A stretch of DNA of 64,000 nt from DATKEJ01 sp963768715 (lineage in GTDB: Bacteria; Bacteroidota; Rhodothermia; Rhodothermales; DATKEJ01): contig CAVYJC010000010.1 in assembly GCA_963768715.1 (NCBI GenBank), forward strand, positions 310,001-374,000, in the 5' to 3' direction. Below are positions 63,570 to 64,000 of the stretch, piece after piece. The position numbers were made by a program, and so were the translations under genes. Positions within the stretch are counted from its first letter, which is position 1. The number at the start of each line of letters is the position of its first letter. Below the pieces are notes generated by a model. It searched no databases and was not told where the DNA came from. It saw nothing but the letters and a program-made list of their open reading frames with translations.

Positions 63570-63807
63570 GTCGAACGTCAAAGGTCGAACGTCGAACGTC
63601 GAACGTCAAAGGTCGAAGGTCGAAGGTCGAAGGTCAAAGGTCGAAGGTCAAAGGTCGAAGGTCGAAGGTCGAAGGTCGAAGGTCGAAGGTCGAAGGTCGA
63701 AGGTCGAAGGTCAAAGGTCGAAGGTCGAAGGTCGAAGGTCGAAGGTCAAAGGTCGAAGGTCGAAGGTCGAAGGTCGAAGGTCGAAGGTCGAAGGTCGAAG
63801 GTCGAAA
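63570..63807 (+). repeat. Large heptamer array, 34 units of GTCGAAG
   Basis: Exactly 34 consecutive 7-base units can be laid end to end. Most are GTCGAAG; the first ones are GTCGAAC, and GTCAAAG variants are scattered (starting at 63577, 63605, 63633, 63647, 63710 and 63745). Because seven is not a multiple of three, all three forward frames stay open and encode RSKVEGR repeats; these are not taken as genes. The remaining bases to the window end show no gene. Confidence 0.95.
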
Positions 63808-64000
63808 TGTTACCTGTTGGCGAAGACAGGAAGGAGACGCGCCCAGTTTCGGAGTATGCTCGACGCACTGTAACGACAGTCAAGCGGACGTATGATGACT
63901 CCTGCCGACGACGGCATTCAAGAAACCGGGCACTCGAACGGCGGTGGCACTCAAAACTAGACGCACCTTTTCCAGGGACGAAATGGGGGCATTGAGAACT

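Noticed and set aside
63570..63807. CRISPR array
   Set aside because: Units are 7 bases and directly abutting, with no spacers and no cas genes nearby.
63282..63995. Three overlapping plus-strand frames encoding RSKVEGR repeats
   Set aside because: A 7-base tandem repeat without stops is open in all three frames; there is no family similarity outside the repeat and the left part is antisense to the ArsR gene.

Overview
The window looks like a chromosomal segment around the replication origin of a GC-rich Gram-negative bacterium of the FCB group, most likely Rhodothermota or a related Bacteroidota lineage. Several secreted proteins end in the type IX secretion (Por/T9SS type A) sorting domain (for example NPFNPTTKIAYALP). 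There is a TonB-dependent receptor end, most starts lack an obvious Shine-Dalgarno sequence, and the efflux operon carries a PG0541-like partner. The assignment is an inference from gene content; no marker tree was possible.

Layout. 0-6.3 kb: tail of a TonB-dependent receptor, then a minus-strand lipid operon (DUF177, rpmF, plsX, fabH, fabD, fabG, DMT transporter). 6.3-10.3 kb: a probable oriC with DnaA-box-like sites, dnaA, dnaN and a convergent sigma factor. 10.5-22.9 kb: plus-strand genes for a secreted FG-GAP protein, DUF4159 and DUF4359 proteins, glyA, a phosphoribosyltransferase, tatC, a ctpA-type protease and a TauE permease. Then come a dodecin, a PPi-type and an ATP-type phosphofructokinase in tandem, and an NDUFA9-like reductase. 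23.0-32.6 kb: a duplicated three-gene cassette (A-B-C) of secreted proteins with a (CT)10 tract in the signal-peptide region of gene A, separated by a repeat-rich noncoding island. 32.6-33.3 kb: an IS1182-type transposase remnant. 33.3-41.7 kb: SLC13 symporter, rarA, CCA-adding enzyme, a Gfo/Idh-like protein, yajC, the SRP RNA gene and priA. 41.8-49.3 kb: a secreted GHL10 hydrolase, rpe, transketolase and a GH13 amylase/pullulanase. 49.4-56.9 kb: recG, PIG-L deacetylase, methyltransferase, glycosyltransferase and a YWTD-propeller protein. 57.1-63.5 kb: an ArsR-regulated RND efflux operon. The window ends in a 34-copy heptamer array.

Two features stand out. First, intergenic regions repeatedly hold short tandem arrays with a strict or near-strict 7-bp period but unrelated unit sequences, at about a dozen places. 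Second, the A-B-C cassette exists in two diverged copies: copy 2 is intact and copy 1 is out of frame in both A and C.

Caution: from 23 kb onward at least eight genes, including transketolase, are interrupted by single-base frameshifts. In seven of them the gene is net one base too long. This may reflect insertion errors in the assembly rather than biology, and it weakens any conclusion drawn from one lost frame.
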